Below, piece after piece: positions 7,042 to 14,861 of a stretch of 23,257 nt of DNA. Each line of letters begins with the position of its first letter. The first letter of the stretch is position 1. The notes below the pieces were generated by a model that was not told where the DNA came from, did no database searches, and saw only the letters and a list, made by a program, of their open reading frames with translations. The DNA is from an uncultured Sutterella sp. (GTDB lineage: Bacteria > Pseudomonadota > Gammaproteobacteria > Burkholderiales > Burkholderiaceae_F), in NCBI GenBank assembly GCA_900542195.1, contig UQNA01000047.1, forward strand, positions 1 to 23,257, in the 5' to 3' direction. The translations under genes and the position numbers were made by a program.

Positions 7042-7962
7042 ATGGCAACTAAGTCTCCTGAACAGAGCAAAAAATCATCTGCTCCAAAAAGAACTTCCAA
7101 GAAAAGCTCTGCGGAACCAGCCCCGAAAAAAAATAAAACGCCGAGACCTTCTACAGTCTCCCATAGTTTTAATGACGGTATGCTCAATGTAGCCGTCAGA
7201 GCCGCAATCGAAGCAGGAAAAATTCAGGCGAGAGCCTTTGGCAATCGCAAGAATCTTTCTATTTCCGCCAAATCATCCGGTGACTTTGTAACGGAAGTGG
7301 ACCAAGCCTGTGAGCAGGTCATCATCGAAACACTTTCTAAAGCCTATCCGGACCATCGTTTCCTCGGTGAAGAAAACGGTACTCAAGGCAACAAGGAAAG
7401 CGAATACGAATGGATTATTGATCCGTTGGACGGAACTACGAACTTCATTCACGGTATTGATCAATTTGCCGTATCTATTGCTTGCAAAAAAGGCAAACAT
7501 TTGCTACACGCCGTGGTCTACGATCCATGCAGAAATCAGTTATTTACAGCAACTAAAGGCAAAGGAGCTTTCCTTGACGGCGCCCGAATCCGTGCCTCTA
7601 ATGCCACAATCCTGAGAAATTCTTTGAATGGTACCGGTTTTCCCTTCAGAGAAGGTGATGACTATGAGTCCTACATGAATATTCTCAAAGACATGATGGA
7701 ATCCACATGCGGTCTCAGAAGACCCGGTTCCGCAGCCTTAGATTTGTGCTTTGTGGCCTGCGGCCGTTATGACGGGTTCTTTGAAAAAGGCATCAAACCT
7801 TGGGATATCGCCGCCGGTGCTTTGATCGCCAAAGAAGCGGGAGCCTTAGTAACTGACTTCTCAGGTGAAAGCGATTATCTTGATAAAAATGAAATCGTTG
7901 CCGCTGCTCCGGGAATCTTTCCAGCCCTTCTCAACGTCGTTGAAAGAAATTTGAAGAAGTAA
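7042..7962 (+). CDS. suhB: Inositol monophosphatase family protein SuhB with a basic N-terminal extension
   Basis: A Mg-dependent phosphatase fold. In E. coli SuhB also joins the Nus complex that prevents premature termination of rRNA transcription. Seen in 306 residues: metal-binding Glu pair in GEENG (110-111), WIIDPLDGTTNF (125-135) with the two Asp ligands 127 and 130, GSAALDLCFVACGRYDGF, and KPWDIAAGALIAKEAGA with the last Asp. The recognisable family start (MLNVAVRAA) is at residue 47; before it lies a Lys/Ser/Pro-rich basic tail absent from E. coli SuhB. The ATG at 7042 has AAAGG some 12 bases upstream, whereas the internal ATG at 7180 has no ribosome site, so I keep the long form. It is monocistronic: a terminator follows within 25 bases. 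Confidence 0.92.
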   Translation: MATKSPEQSKKSSAPKRTSKKSSAEPAPKKNKTPRPSTVSHSFNDGMLNVAVRAAIEAGKIQARAFGNRKNLSISAKSSGDFVTEVDQACEQVIIETLSKAYPDHRFLGEENGTQGNKESEYEWIIDPLDGTTNFIHGIDQFAVSIACKKGKHLLHAVVYDPCRNQLFTATKGKGAFLDGARIRASNATILRNSLNGTGFPFREGDDYESYMNILKDMMESTCGLRRPGSAALDLCFVACGRYDGFFEKGIKPWDIAAGALIAKEAGALVTDFSGESDYLDKNEIVAAAPGIFPALLNVVERNLKK

Positions 7963-7983
7963 TTTTGTTTTGCTTCCAATGCA

Positions 7984-8015
7984 AAAGCCGGTCTTCGGAT
8001 CGGCCTTTCTTTTTT
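7984..8015 (+). terminator. Intrinsic terminator of suhB
   Basis: The stem AAAG-CCG-GTC / GAT-CGG-(C)-CTTT, with one bulged C, is capped by the very stable cUUCGg tetraloop. It is followed by TTTC and then six Ts. It separates suhB from mutS. Confidence 0.88.
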
Positions 8016-8057
8016 CCGTTAACATTATTTTTGTCCTTGTTCATCCGGTAGTCATAA

Positions 8058-10697
8058 ATGGCCAAAGATTATTTAAATTTTGATGAGAACGATCCTGCTT
8101 TCAATGCAAAAACCACGCCTACTATGCGTCAGTTTCTCCTTATCAAAAGAGATAATCCGCAGCTTCTGATTCTTTACAGAATCGGTGACTTTTATGAAAC
8201 CTTTTACGATGATGCAGAACGAATTCATCGTCTTTTAGGTCTTACACTTACTTCCCGCTCCAACTCTCCATCCGGAGAACGCATTCCGATGGCCGGAGTA
8301 CCCTTTGTTACTCTTGACCAATACCTAGTCAGACTTGTCAATCAAGGCGTCAGCGTGGGCATTTGCGAGCAAATCGGAGATCCCAAAAAAGGACCTCTTG
8401 ATAGGAAATTAACTCGTATCATCACACCGGGAACACTGACCGACGAAAACCTCCTGAAAGAAAGAAACGAGAGCATTTTGATGGCTTTGAATCCATCAAA
8501 AAAAGGCGATCGTGTAGCCTTGTCTTGGCTTATCCTTTCCTCGGGTGTTTTCAAGGTAATGGAAGTTAACGGCAATGAGCTAATAAATGAAATAGCGAGA
8601 ATAGGTCCGTCCGAACTGTTAGTGCCGGAACGATTCAGAGAAGAAACGAACCGGATAATTGCCAGCGGCAGTGTTAACTTTCTGCCCGATTGGAACTTTG
8701 ACAGAATCCGTGCCGAAAAAACGCTTTTAGATCAATTTAAAACTTCCACGCTTCTTCCTTTCGGACTTGAAGGTCAAGACCTTCAGATTACAGCTGCCGG
8801 AACAATTCTCGAGTACGCGGCACAGACACAGGGCACTGAGTTAAGTCATATTAATCACATCGTAATCGAAAAAAACGAAGATACCGTTGGCATTGACGCG
8901 GCCTCCAGAAAGAACTTGGAAATCACTCAATCTCTTCGAGGAGATTCCAGAAATACGTTGTTTGGGGTATTAGATCATTGCAAAACACCGATGGGGAGCC
9001 GCAGACTTTCATCATGGCTGAACTCTCCGTTAAGAGATCAAAAAGCCGCTCAGGAAAGGGCTGACACCATCGAGGCTCTTTTAGAAAAGACTTATCTCTT
9101 TGACGACTACCAAAATATCCTAAAAACTATTCCTGACTTTGAAAGAATTGCCACTCGGATAGCTTTAGGAACAGTTCGGCCGAAAGACCTAGCTTCTCTA
9201 AGAGATGCCCTTCCCTCCCTAGAAAAACTTTCTGATATTGCGAAGGGAATCGATACGACTTTATCCCGCACCCTTGGAGAAGACATGCCCTTAAACTCCG
9301 AACTGCATGCTCTGCTTCAAAAAGCTATTGTGGAATATCCGCCGACTTTCTTAAGAGACGGCGATGTCATTGCCCCGGGTTTTAACGCTGAATTGGATGA
9401 ATATCGCGCCTTAAGAGACAACAGCGGCAGCTACATCATGGAATACGAAGCGGCAGAAAAAGTCCGAACGGATATTCCGAATTTAAGAATTGAATATAAC
9501 GGCAAGCTCGGCTACTTTATCGAAATAACCAAAGCTCAGCTTTCTAAAGTTCCTGAAGATTACCTGCGGGTGCAGACACTAAAAGGAACTGAACGCTTTA
9601 CTACCCAAGAATTAAGAGAATATCAGGAAAAGCATATTGTTGCCGACGAGAAAAGCAAATCTCTCCAACAGTCTCTTTACACCGAGCTGGTTGAATCCAT
9701 TAAGCAATTTACTCAGTCTCTTCTTCTATCGGCTCAAGCCGTCAGTATTTTTGATGTTCTACTGTCTTTAGCCCTTCATGCCGATTTATGCCGTTGGGTC
9801 AAACCGTCCTTTACAAAATATCCGGAACTGAGCATTAAAGGCGGACGTCATCCGGTTGTTGAGAACACTATTGACAATTATGTGCCGAACGACTGTTTCA
9901 TGAATCCTCAGCGTAAGCTGATGATTATTACCGGTCCGAACATGGGCGGTAAATCAACATATATGCGTTCCGTAGCATTAATAGCCTTATTAGCCTATTG
10001 CGGCAGCTACGTTCCTGCCGAAGAAGCCGTCCTCGGCCCTATAGATAAAATTCTGACTAGAATCGGCGCTTCCGATGATTTGGCCAAAGGCTTGTCTACC
10101 TTTATGGTGGAAATGACGGAAGCGGCAGCTATTCTTCGACAAGCGACTTCCGAAAGTCTGGTTCTAATGGATGAAGTCGGACGCGGCACTTCGACGTTTG
10201 ACGGGCTTTCTCTGGCCGGAGCCATCGCCGAAGATTTGGTCATCAACCGCCAAAGCATGACGCTTTTTGCAACGCATTACTTCGAACTGACCCAGCTCGA
10301 AAAGAATATTCCCGGTGTCGTTAATGTTCATGTATCTGCTGCTGACTCGTCTTCCAGATTAGTGTTCCTTCATGAGATTCTTGAAGGACCGGCCAGCAAG
10401 AGCTACGGAATTGCCGTAGCTAAGCTGGCAGGAATTCCAAAATCCGTGATTAGAACTGCGCAGAAACTTCAAAGAATGCTCGAAGAGAAAGCAGCTCAAA
10501 CGGATGAACCTCAGCTAGATTTGTTTTTTGATTCGGGACGAGGAGAAAACGCAGAGGAAAAAGCAGACCTTCCCCCGGAGGAAGAATTCAGCGACAAGTT
10601 GAAGAACTCTTTACTAGCCCTTGATTTGGACGAACTATCACCTAAGCAGGCATGGGAGGAACTCTACAAACTGCAGCAGCAGGCTAAAGATGATTAG
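8058..10697 (+). CDS. mutS: DNA mismatch repair protein MutS
   Basis: MutS recognises mispaired and unpaired bases and starts methyl- or nick-directed repair with MutL. The 879 residues are full length for the family. Seen: mismatch-reading Phe-x-Glu in GDFYE (Phe45, Glu47), the lever/clamp region, Walker A GPNMGGKST (626-634), Walker B LVLMDEVGRGTSTFDG (Asp705-Glu706), the THYFELT segment and the helix-turn-helix C-terminus. QLDLF at 819-823 matches the beta-clamp binding consensus, linking it to the replication fork. The tail ends in acidic sequence and the terminal helical motif ELSPKQAWEELYKLQ, which in E. coli drives tetramer formation. The start ATG has no good Shine-Dalgarno sequence. 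It stands alone between the suhB terminator and a hairpin before the converging amidohydrolase gene. Confidence 0.97.
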   Translation: MAKDYLNFDENDPAFNAKTTPTMRQFLLIKRDNPQLLILYRIGDFYETFYDDAERIHRLLGLTLTSRSNSPSGERIPMAGVPFVTLDQYLVRLVNQGVSVGICEQIGDPKKGPLDRKLTRIITPGTLTDENLLKERNESILMALNPSKKGDRVALSWLILSSGVFKVMEVNGNELINEIARIGPSELLVPERFREETNRIIASGSVNFLPDWNFDRIRAEKTLLDQFKTSTLLPFGLEGQDLQITAAGTILEYAAQTQGTELSHINHIVIEKNEDTVGIDAASRKNLEITQSLRGDSRNTLFGVLDHCKTPMGSRRLSSWLNSPLRDQKAAQERADTIEALLEKTYLFDDYQNILKTIPDFERIATRIALGTVRPKDLASLRDALPSLEKLSDIAKGIDTTLSRTLGEDMPLNSELHALLQKAIVEYPPTFLRDGDVIAPGFNAELDEYRALRDNSGSYIMEYEAAEKVRTDIPNLRIEYNGKLGYFIEITKAQLSKVPEDYLRVQTLKGTERFTTQELREYQEKHIVADEKSKSLQQSLYTELVESIKQFTQSLLLSAQAVSIFDVLLSLALHADLCRWVKPSFTKYPELSIKGGRHPVVENTIDNYVPNDCFMNPQRKLMIITGPNMGGKSTYMRSVALIALLAYCGSYVPAEEAVLGPIDKILTRIGASDDLAKGLSTFMVEMTEAAAILRQATSESLVLMDEVGRGTSTFDGLSLAGAIAEDLVINRQSMTLFATHYFELTQLEKNIPGVVNVHVSAADSSSRLVFLHEILEGPASKSYGIAVAKLAGIPKSVIRTAQKLQRMLEEKAAQTDEPQLDLFFDSGRGENAEEKADLPPEEEFSDKLKNSLLALDLDELSPKQAWEELYKLQQQAKDD

Positions 10698-10706
10698 AAA
10701 AAGAGC

Positions 10707-10737
10707 AGGATGATGCTAAATTTTGAAGCACCATCCT
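10707..10737. terminator. Hairpin between converging mutS and the amidohydrolase gene
   Basis: AGGATG-(A)-TGCT pairs with AGCA-(C)-CATCCT around a nine-base loop, with one mismatch, starting ten bases after the mutS stop. The T tract on either strand is poor or displaced (TTTG on plus; CTCTTTTT after a five-base gap on minus). It is probably the shared end of both transcripts, but weaker than the other terminators here. Confidence 0.55.
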
Positions 10738-10754
10738 TTGTTAGTTTTACGAGG

Positions 10755-11861
10755 TTATCCGTTAATCTTACGGATGAATTCCACCAAGAGTTGTGAAGCA
10801 GACGGCAAAACAGAGTCGTCGAAATGCATATCTCTTGCGTGGAGTCCCGGAGTTGCACCGCTTCCTATCCCAAAATAGACGGTTCTGACTTCAGGATTTG
10901 CAATTTTATAGAAGTGGAAGTCTTCACCACCGCCTCCGCAGTCATTGGCTAATGCTTTTTCTCCGAACTGCTCAACGATAGTTTTTTTCATAAGGTCAAC
11001 TAATTCAGGGTCATATTCGGGGCCCGGACAATAGTCAATGATTTCGCTCGAAGCCTCTGCACCGAAAATTTCTTTAAGAGCACGGCAGGATCCATTCATC
11101 TTGTCAAGAATTTGCTGAAGAGCTTCATTATCTTGAGCACGGATGTCAAAAATAACCTTCACATAGTTCGGGATGGAATTTGTTGCCCCTTTTTCCGAAT
11201 GAATCTGAGTCGGTTTGATGGACCAAGATTTATTCGGATCTACCTTAATGAGTCCGATTGCCGTAATCAACTGGCTGGCTGCTTCAATCGGATTAATGCC
11301 GAGATGTGGACGTGCAGCATGAGCCATTTTACCGTTAATGGTAATTTCGGCTGTCGCGCATGCAACATGATTAACGGAAGCGCAGAAAGTGTTGAAAGGA
11401 ATGTCTTGAACCGGCCGGATGTGAGAGCCGACGACAATATCAACACCGTCAAGAACATGGTCTTTTATCATGTTCTGAGCGCCTGTCAGGCTTTCTTCTC
11501 CTGGCTGGAATGCCAAGCGAAGCTTACCTTTCTTCAAAGTATTTCTGAGTTCCTGAGCCGCTCCGAGAAGAACTCCGCAATGAGCATCATGCCCGCAGGC
11601 ATGGATAGCAACCGTTTTTTCCGGGTCGTATTCATCCGGATACGGCAAAGCATCCATATCCGCACGAATCATAGTCGTAGGACCCGGCAGTCCTGAGTCA
11701 ATATCAACAGTTACGCCGTAGCCGCCGACATGGTCTTTAACGTCGAAGCCCATTTCACGGAGCTTCCCGGCGATATATTCGGATGTTTTCTTTTCTTGAT
11801 TGGAAAGTTCAGCTAATTCGTGTAGGTCACGTCTGAAAGAAACTGAATTTTGGTAGGTCAT
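10755..11861 (-). CDS. M20 family amidohydrolase (hippurate / N-acyl-amino-acid hydrolase type)
   Basis: A zinc- or manganese-dependent peptidase-family hydrolase of the M20D group, which cleaves N-acyl or aryl-acyl amino acids such as hippurate or IAA conjugates. Seen in 368 residues: RADMDALP (66-73), HACGHDAH (87-94) with metal ligands Cys89 and His91, FQPGEE (118-123) with the catalytic Glu pair, a later ligand His147, the dimerisation (lid) domain in the middle, and GGGGEDFHF near the C-terminus. FQPGEE replaces the more usual FQPAEE, a mild change. No signal peptide, so cytoplasmic. No Shine-Dalgarno sequence precedes the ATG. It has its own strong promoter 63 bases upstream of the start and is separated from cstA by a terminator. 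The actual substrate is not deducible. Confidence 0.88.
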   Translation of the reverse strand: MTYQNSVSFRRDLHELAELSNQEKKTSEYIAGKLREMGFDVKDHVGGYGVTVDIDSGLPGPTTMIRADMDALPYPDEYDPEKTVAIHACGHDAHCGVLLGAAQELRNTLKKGKLRLAFQPGEESLTGAQNMIKDHVLDGVDIVVGSHIRPVQDIPFNTFCASVNHVACATAEITINGKMAHAARPHLGINPIEAASQLITAIGLIKVDPNKSWSIKPTQIHSEKGATNSIPNYVKVIFDIRAQDNEALQQILDKMNGSCRALKEIFGAEASSEIIDYCPGPEYDPELVDLMKKTIVEQFGEKALANDCGGGGEDFHFYKIANPEVRTVYFGIGSGATPGLHARDMHFDDSVLPSASQLLVEFIRKING

Positions 11862-11880
11862 TTAGAGAATCTAAATAAGA

Positions 11881-11918
11881 CGATCGGCCGGTCTCTACAG
11901 AGCCTAATCCTCCGATCG
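11881..11918 (-). promoter_or_regulatory. Inverted repeat in the amidohydrolase leader
   Basis: CGATCGG (11881-11887) and CCGATCG (11912-11918) flank a 24-base segment that itself contains CTCT/AGAG arms. The element lies just downstream of the predicted transcription start, between promoter and start codon. It could be an operator or a leader RNA hairpin. Confidence 0.45.
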
Positions 11919-11930
11919 GAACATGGCAAA

Positions 11931-11959
11931 ATTGTATTGCTGCTTGAGGCAAGAATCAA
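11931..11959 (-). promoter_or_regulatory. Promoter of the amidohydrolase gene
   Basis: On the minus strand, TTGATT (11959-11954) and TACAAT (11936-11931) are separated by exactly 17 bases, close to the sigma-70 consensus. The predicted start near 11924 gives a leader of about 63 bases. Confidence 0.75.
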
Positions 11960-11981
11960 ATATGGAAAACGCTCAGATATG

Positions 11982-12017
11982 AAAAAACCTTCCGGCGGTT
12001 CGAACTTTTCCGGAAGG
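11982..12017 (-). terminator. Intrinsic terminator of cstA
   Basis: On the minus strand, CCTTCCGG and CCGGAAGG form a perfect 8-base stem, the loop of which contains the small palindrome GTTCGAAC, followed by TTTTTT. It starts about 25 bases after the cstA stop codon. Confidence 0.92.
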
Positions 12018-12042
12018 CTCTAACAATGAAAATAAAGCGCTC

Positions 12043-13878
12043 TTATTCTTGAACTATTTCTTTAACTTCTACGCCGTATTCATCTTTTACGACATTATGA
12101 TTTTTCAGAAGAATGAACCATCTTCTGACCGTACCCCAAATGACGACTCCCATCAGAACCATCACAAAGGCGGAAAGGAATGCGAGCAGATTCTTACCGG
12201 CAGGCAAGTACTGGTACATAATCAGCCAAACACCGGCCCACATCGTAATAATAGTCATCAGGACTCCGGGAACTCCGGTCATCCATGCGTATTTCGCTTT
12301 GTTCATGCGAATGAGCATAGTTGTACCTATCAGCAGCGTCACGGAGGCTAACAGCTGGTTAGAAATACCGAACAGAGGCCAGATATTGGTAATATCGCCT
12401 GAGTAAACCAAGTATCCCCATGCGCCTGTAAAGACGATAGATGTAGAGATCAATCCCGGAAGCCAATTCTTGTCTGCAAACTTCGGATAAACCTTACCCA
12501 TCATTTCCTGTAAGAAGAAGCGGCCGACACGAGTACCGGCGTCAACGGCAGAAAGAATAAACACGGCTTCGAACATAATGGCAAAGTGATACCAGTAAGC
12601 CATTAACTGTTCCATCCATGGAATCTTACTGAAGATGTAAGCCATACCGACAGCCAAGCTGACGGAACCGCCCGGACGTGCCGCTAAGCTTTCCTGAACT
12701 TCAGCTTCTAAGCGCGGAAGATCGTGCACTGCCATTCCCAAGGCCTGGAAATGCTCAGCACTGGAGTTAATCGCAAAGTAATCGGCAGGAACTAGAACAC
12801 AAGCGGCGATTAAAGCCATGATAGCGACAAAACCTTCCGTCAACATGGCGCCGTAGCCGACAAACAGCACGTTCTTCTCGTTGTCGAGCATCTTGGGTGT
12901 CGTACCGGTACCGATAGTGGCGTGGAAACCGGATAAAGCTCCGCACGCAATAGTAATAAAGATGAACGGAATAACCGGACCGGGAACGATCGGACCGCCT
13001 CCGCCGATAAACTTTGTCAGCGGCGGCATTTGGAAATGAGGAGCTACGAAAACAATACCGACAGCCAAGGCCACGATAGTTCCAACCTTCAAGAATGTAG
13101 AAAGATAATCTCTAGGAAGGAGAAGAAGCCAAACCGGAAGCACGGAAGCAAAGAAACCGTAAACCGGAATAACGATGGACATAGTCTTCTTGTCCATATC
13201 CAACCAGCCGAAGTATTCGGGATGCTCGGCAACCCATGGACCGGTGAGAATACACAAGAAAAGAAGAATGACGCCGATAACTGTTCCGATAGTGACTCGA
13301 AGCGGATGCTTGCTGTACTGCATGTAGCCGCCCATCAAGATCGCAATTGGAATAGTGGCTGCTACCGTATAAGTTGACCAAAGAGAGTTATACATTGCGT
13401 TAACACAAGCAATGGATAAACCGGCCAAGGTCAAAATCAAAATCGCTAATACAGCCCAGCTGGCAACGAAGCCTGTGGTCTTATCGACTTCCTTGGAAGC
13501 GATGTAGGCCAAAGACTTTCCTTTATGACGAACGGAGCAGAAAAGAACGACCATGTCATGGACGCCGCCGGCCAGAACACAGCCGATAAGAATCCATAAC
13601 AAGCCCGGTAAATAACCGAACTGTGCTGCCAATACAGGGCCTAAAAGAGGACCTGCGGCTGCAATTGCAGCGAAGTGGTGTCCAAAAAGAACAAATTTAT
13701 TGGTTTTTACATAGTCCTGACCGTCAGCAAACTTCTCGGCAGGCGTTGCACGTTGGCTGTCAACGACTAAAACTTTTTGCGCAATATAAAGTCCATAAAA
13801 TCTATAGCCAATTGCAAATACGCATAAAGATACGAACAAAATCGTTACAGCATTGATTCCAGTTAGATAGTCCAGCAT
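12043..13878 (-). CDS. cstA: Carbon starvation protein A (peptide/pyruvate transporter)
   Basis: A many-pass inner-membrane transporter of the CstA family. E. coli members take up peptides (CstA) or pyruvate (BtsT) when nutrients run low. Seen in 611 residues: repeated hydrophobic membrane segments along the chain, the N-terminal CstA region with FVLFGHHFAAIAAAGPLLGP, the loop GGVHDMVVLFCSVRHKGKS, GALSGFHATIGTGTTPKML and the late SGDITNIWPLFGISNQLLA segment. It is the shorter form, below the roughly 700 residues of E. coli CstA. The start has GGGAGG only three bases before ATG, strong but tight. A 307-base gap lies upstream and a strong terminator downstream, so it is transcribed alone. A small YbdD-like partner gene, often beside cstA, is not seen here. 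Confidence 0.95.
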   Translation of the reverse strand: MLDYLTGINAVTILFVSLCVFAIGYRFYGLYIAQKVLVVDSQRATPAEKFADGQDYVKTNKFVLFGHHFAAIAAAGPLLGPVLAAQFGYLPGLLWILIGCVLAGGVHDMVVLFCSVRHKGKSLAYIASKEVDKTTGFVASWAVLAILILTLAGLSIACVNAMYNSLWSTYTVAATIPIAILMGGYMQYSKHPLRVTIGTVIGVILLFLCILTGPWVAEHPEYFGWLDMDKKTMSIVIPVYGFFASVLPVWLLLLPRDYLSTFLKVGTIVALAVGIVFVAPHFQMPPLTKFIGGGGPIVPGPVIPFIFITIACGALSGFHATIGTGTTPKMLDNEKNVLFVGYGAMLTEGFVAIMALIAACVLVPADYFAINSSAEHFQALGMAVHDLPRLEAEVQESLAARPGGSVSLAVGMAYIFSKIPWMEQLMAYWYHFAIMFEAVFILSAVDAGTRVGRFFLQEMMGKVYPKFADKNWLPGLISTSIVFTGAWGYLVYSGDITNIWPLFGISNQLLASVTLLIGTTMLIRMNKAKYAWMTGVPGVLMTIITMWAGVWLIMYQYLPAGKNLLAFLSAFVMVLMGVVIWGTVRRWFILLKNHNVVKDEYGVEVKEIVQE

Positions 13879-14031
13879 GGTCCTCCCTCATCTAAAAGTA
13901 ACTGTTGTAAGAAAATGCAATAAACGACTCTAATTTTATGCAGGGATAACCCGTAAAGGTATATACGAACTCAATTTGAGATAGAAAAGCCTACTTTCTG
14001 ACAAAAATAGTTGCCAGAGAAAAGAAGTTGC

Positions 14032-14060
14032 TGATATGCGAATGATTGAAATTTTGTCAA
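14032..14060 (-). promoter_or_regulatory. Candidate cstA promoter in the 13879-14185 gap
   Basis: A perfect TTGACA (14060-14055) is followed 17 bases later by ATATCA (14037-14032), a poor -10 box. If used, the leader would be about 150 bases long. The same gap also contains a CTCAAATTGAG palindrome (13970-13980) and a TATATA nearer the gene. I see no TGTGA-N6-TCACA type CRP site. Confidence 0.35.
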
Positions 14061-14117
14061 GCTAGAACTGAGAGAAGGAATAGAGCACTAGACGGGCACA
14101 AAAGGAAGAACAAGCAT

Positions 14118-14160
14118 TGCCCGCAAATTAAATGAAGAGAATTCTGCAAATTTGCGGGCA
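14118..14160. repeat. 12-base inverted repeat downstream of the SlyD-like gene
   Basis: TGCCCGCAAATT (14118-14129) and AATTTGCGGGCA (14149-14160) are perfect complements around a 19-base loop. It starts 26 bases after the stop of the isomerase gene on the minus strand. The tail after the hairpin is T-rich but interrupted. A weak AT-only hairpin (14170-14190) overlaps the stop codon. It probably acts in termination or 3'-end protection of the isomerase mRNA. Confidence 0.55.
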
Positions 14161-14185
14161 GTCACCTGAATTAAAAACTGAATTT

Positions 14186-14728
14186 TTAATGAGGGATCTG
14201 ATCTCTGGTTACTTCAGAGATTTCAAATAAATCGGAAGAAGCTGCCTGAGACTCCATGTTTTCGATTTCTTCTTTAGTCGGCTTGTTAATCTCAAGAATT
14301 TCGATATCTATGGTAAGAGCTTCTCCGGCAAGCGGGTGGTTACCGTCAAGGATGGTTTCTCCGGAGCTAGCCGGTCCAAGAACCGTATAAATATTCTCGT
14401 CAGTCGGATCCAACACTGTTCCCGCAACCTTCATACCTTCTTCGATATGGTCTCCCAATAAGGAATTTGGAACAGCCATAATCAAGGTCGGATCAGACTC
14501 TCCGAAAGCATCTTCCGGTTCAAGCTTAAGATGGATTTTGTCGCCGACCTTTTTCCCCATTAAAGCTTTTTCTATGGCAGGAAGCGTGTCGTTGTGGCCG
14601 ATAAGAATAAAACTTCCGTCATCGTCTGTTTCCTCTTCAAAGTCTTTACCGGCAGTTGTGACTTTCATCTTTACTTTCACAACACTATCAACCGTTACTA
14701 CTGTCTCGTCATTAGTATTTTTCGCCAT
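14186..14728 (-). CDS. FKBP-type peptidyl-prolyl isomerase, SlyD/FkpB-like
   Basis: A cytoplasmic prolyl cis-trans isomerase and holding chaperone. Seen in 180 residues: a split FKBP fold with GSFILIGHNDTLPAIEKAL (38-56) and LEPEDAFGE (69-77), an inserted IF (insert-in-flap) chaperone domain around 80-130, and the closing strand NHPLAGEALTIDIEILEI (130-147) typical of SlyD. It lacks the His/Cys-rich nickel-binding tail of E. coli SlyD and instead ends in an acidic, Ser-containing helix. This makes a role in hydrogenase nickel loading unlikely. The ATG is preceded by GAGAG, a modest ribosome site. The bamC terminator lies upstream, so it should have its own promoter, which I could not identify convincingly. 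Confidence 0.88.
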   Translation of the reverse strand: MAKNTNDETVVTVDSVVKVKMKVTTAGKDFEEETDDDGSFILIGHNDTLPAIEKALMGKKVGDKIHLKLEPEDAFGESDPTLIMAVPNSLLGDHIEEGMKVAGTVLDPTDENIYTVLGPASSGETILDGNHPLAGEALTIDIEILEINKPTKEEIENMESQAASSDLFEISEVTRDQIPH

Positions 14729-14807
14729 GCTGTTTCTCTCATTATCGATTTCGTTATATTACTCATCGTTTTTCAGTCCTGAGGTTAGAAATACCATCAA
14801 TGGGCGT

Positions 14808-14842
14808 AAAAAAACAGGACTGATGGAAAATCGAAGTCCTGT
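14808..14842 (-). terminator. Intrinsic terminator of the dapA-bamC operon
   Basis: On the minus strand, ACAGGACT and AGTCCTGT form a perfect 8-base stem with a 13-base loop, followed by seven Ts. It begins about 20 bases after the bamC stop. A further copy of the first arm lies downstream (14773-14781), allowing an alternative pairing. Confidence 0.9.
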
Positions 14843-14861
14843 CTTTAAGCTTCAAAAATAG

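Noticed and set aside
11112..11696. 194-codon plus-strand open frame opposite the amidohydrolase
   Set aside because: It is antisense to a clearly conserved enzyme and its translation is Cys/Phe/Ser/Asn-rich without any family motif; a shadow of the real gene.
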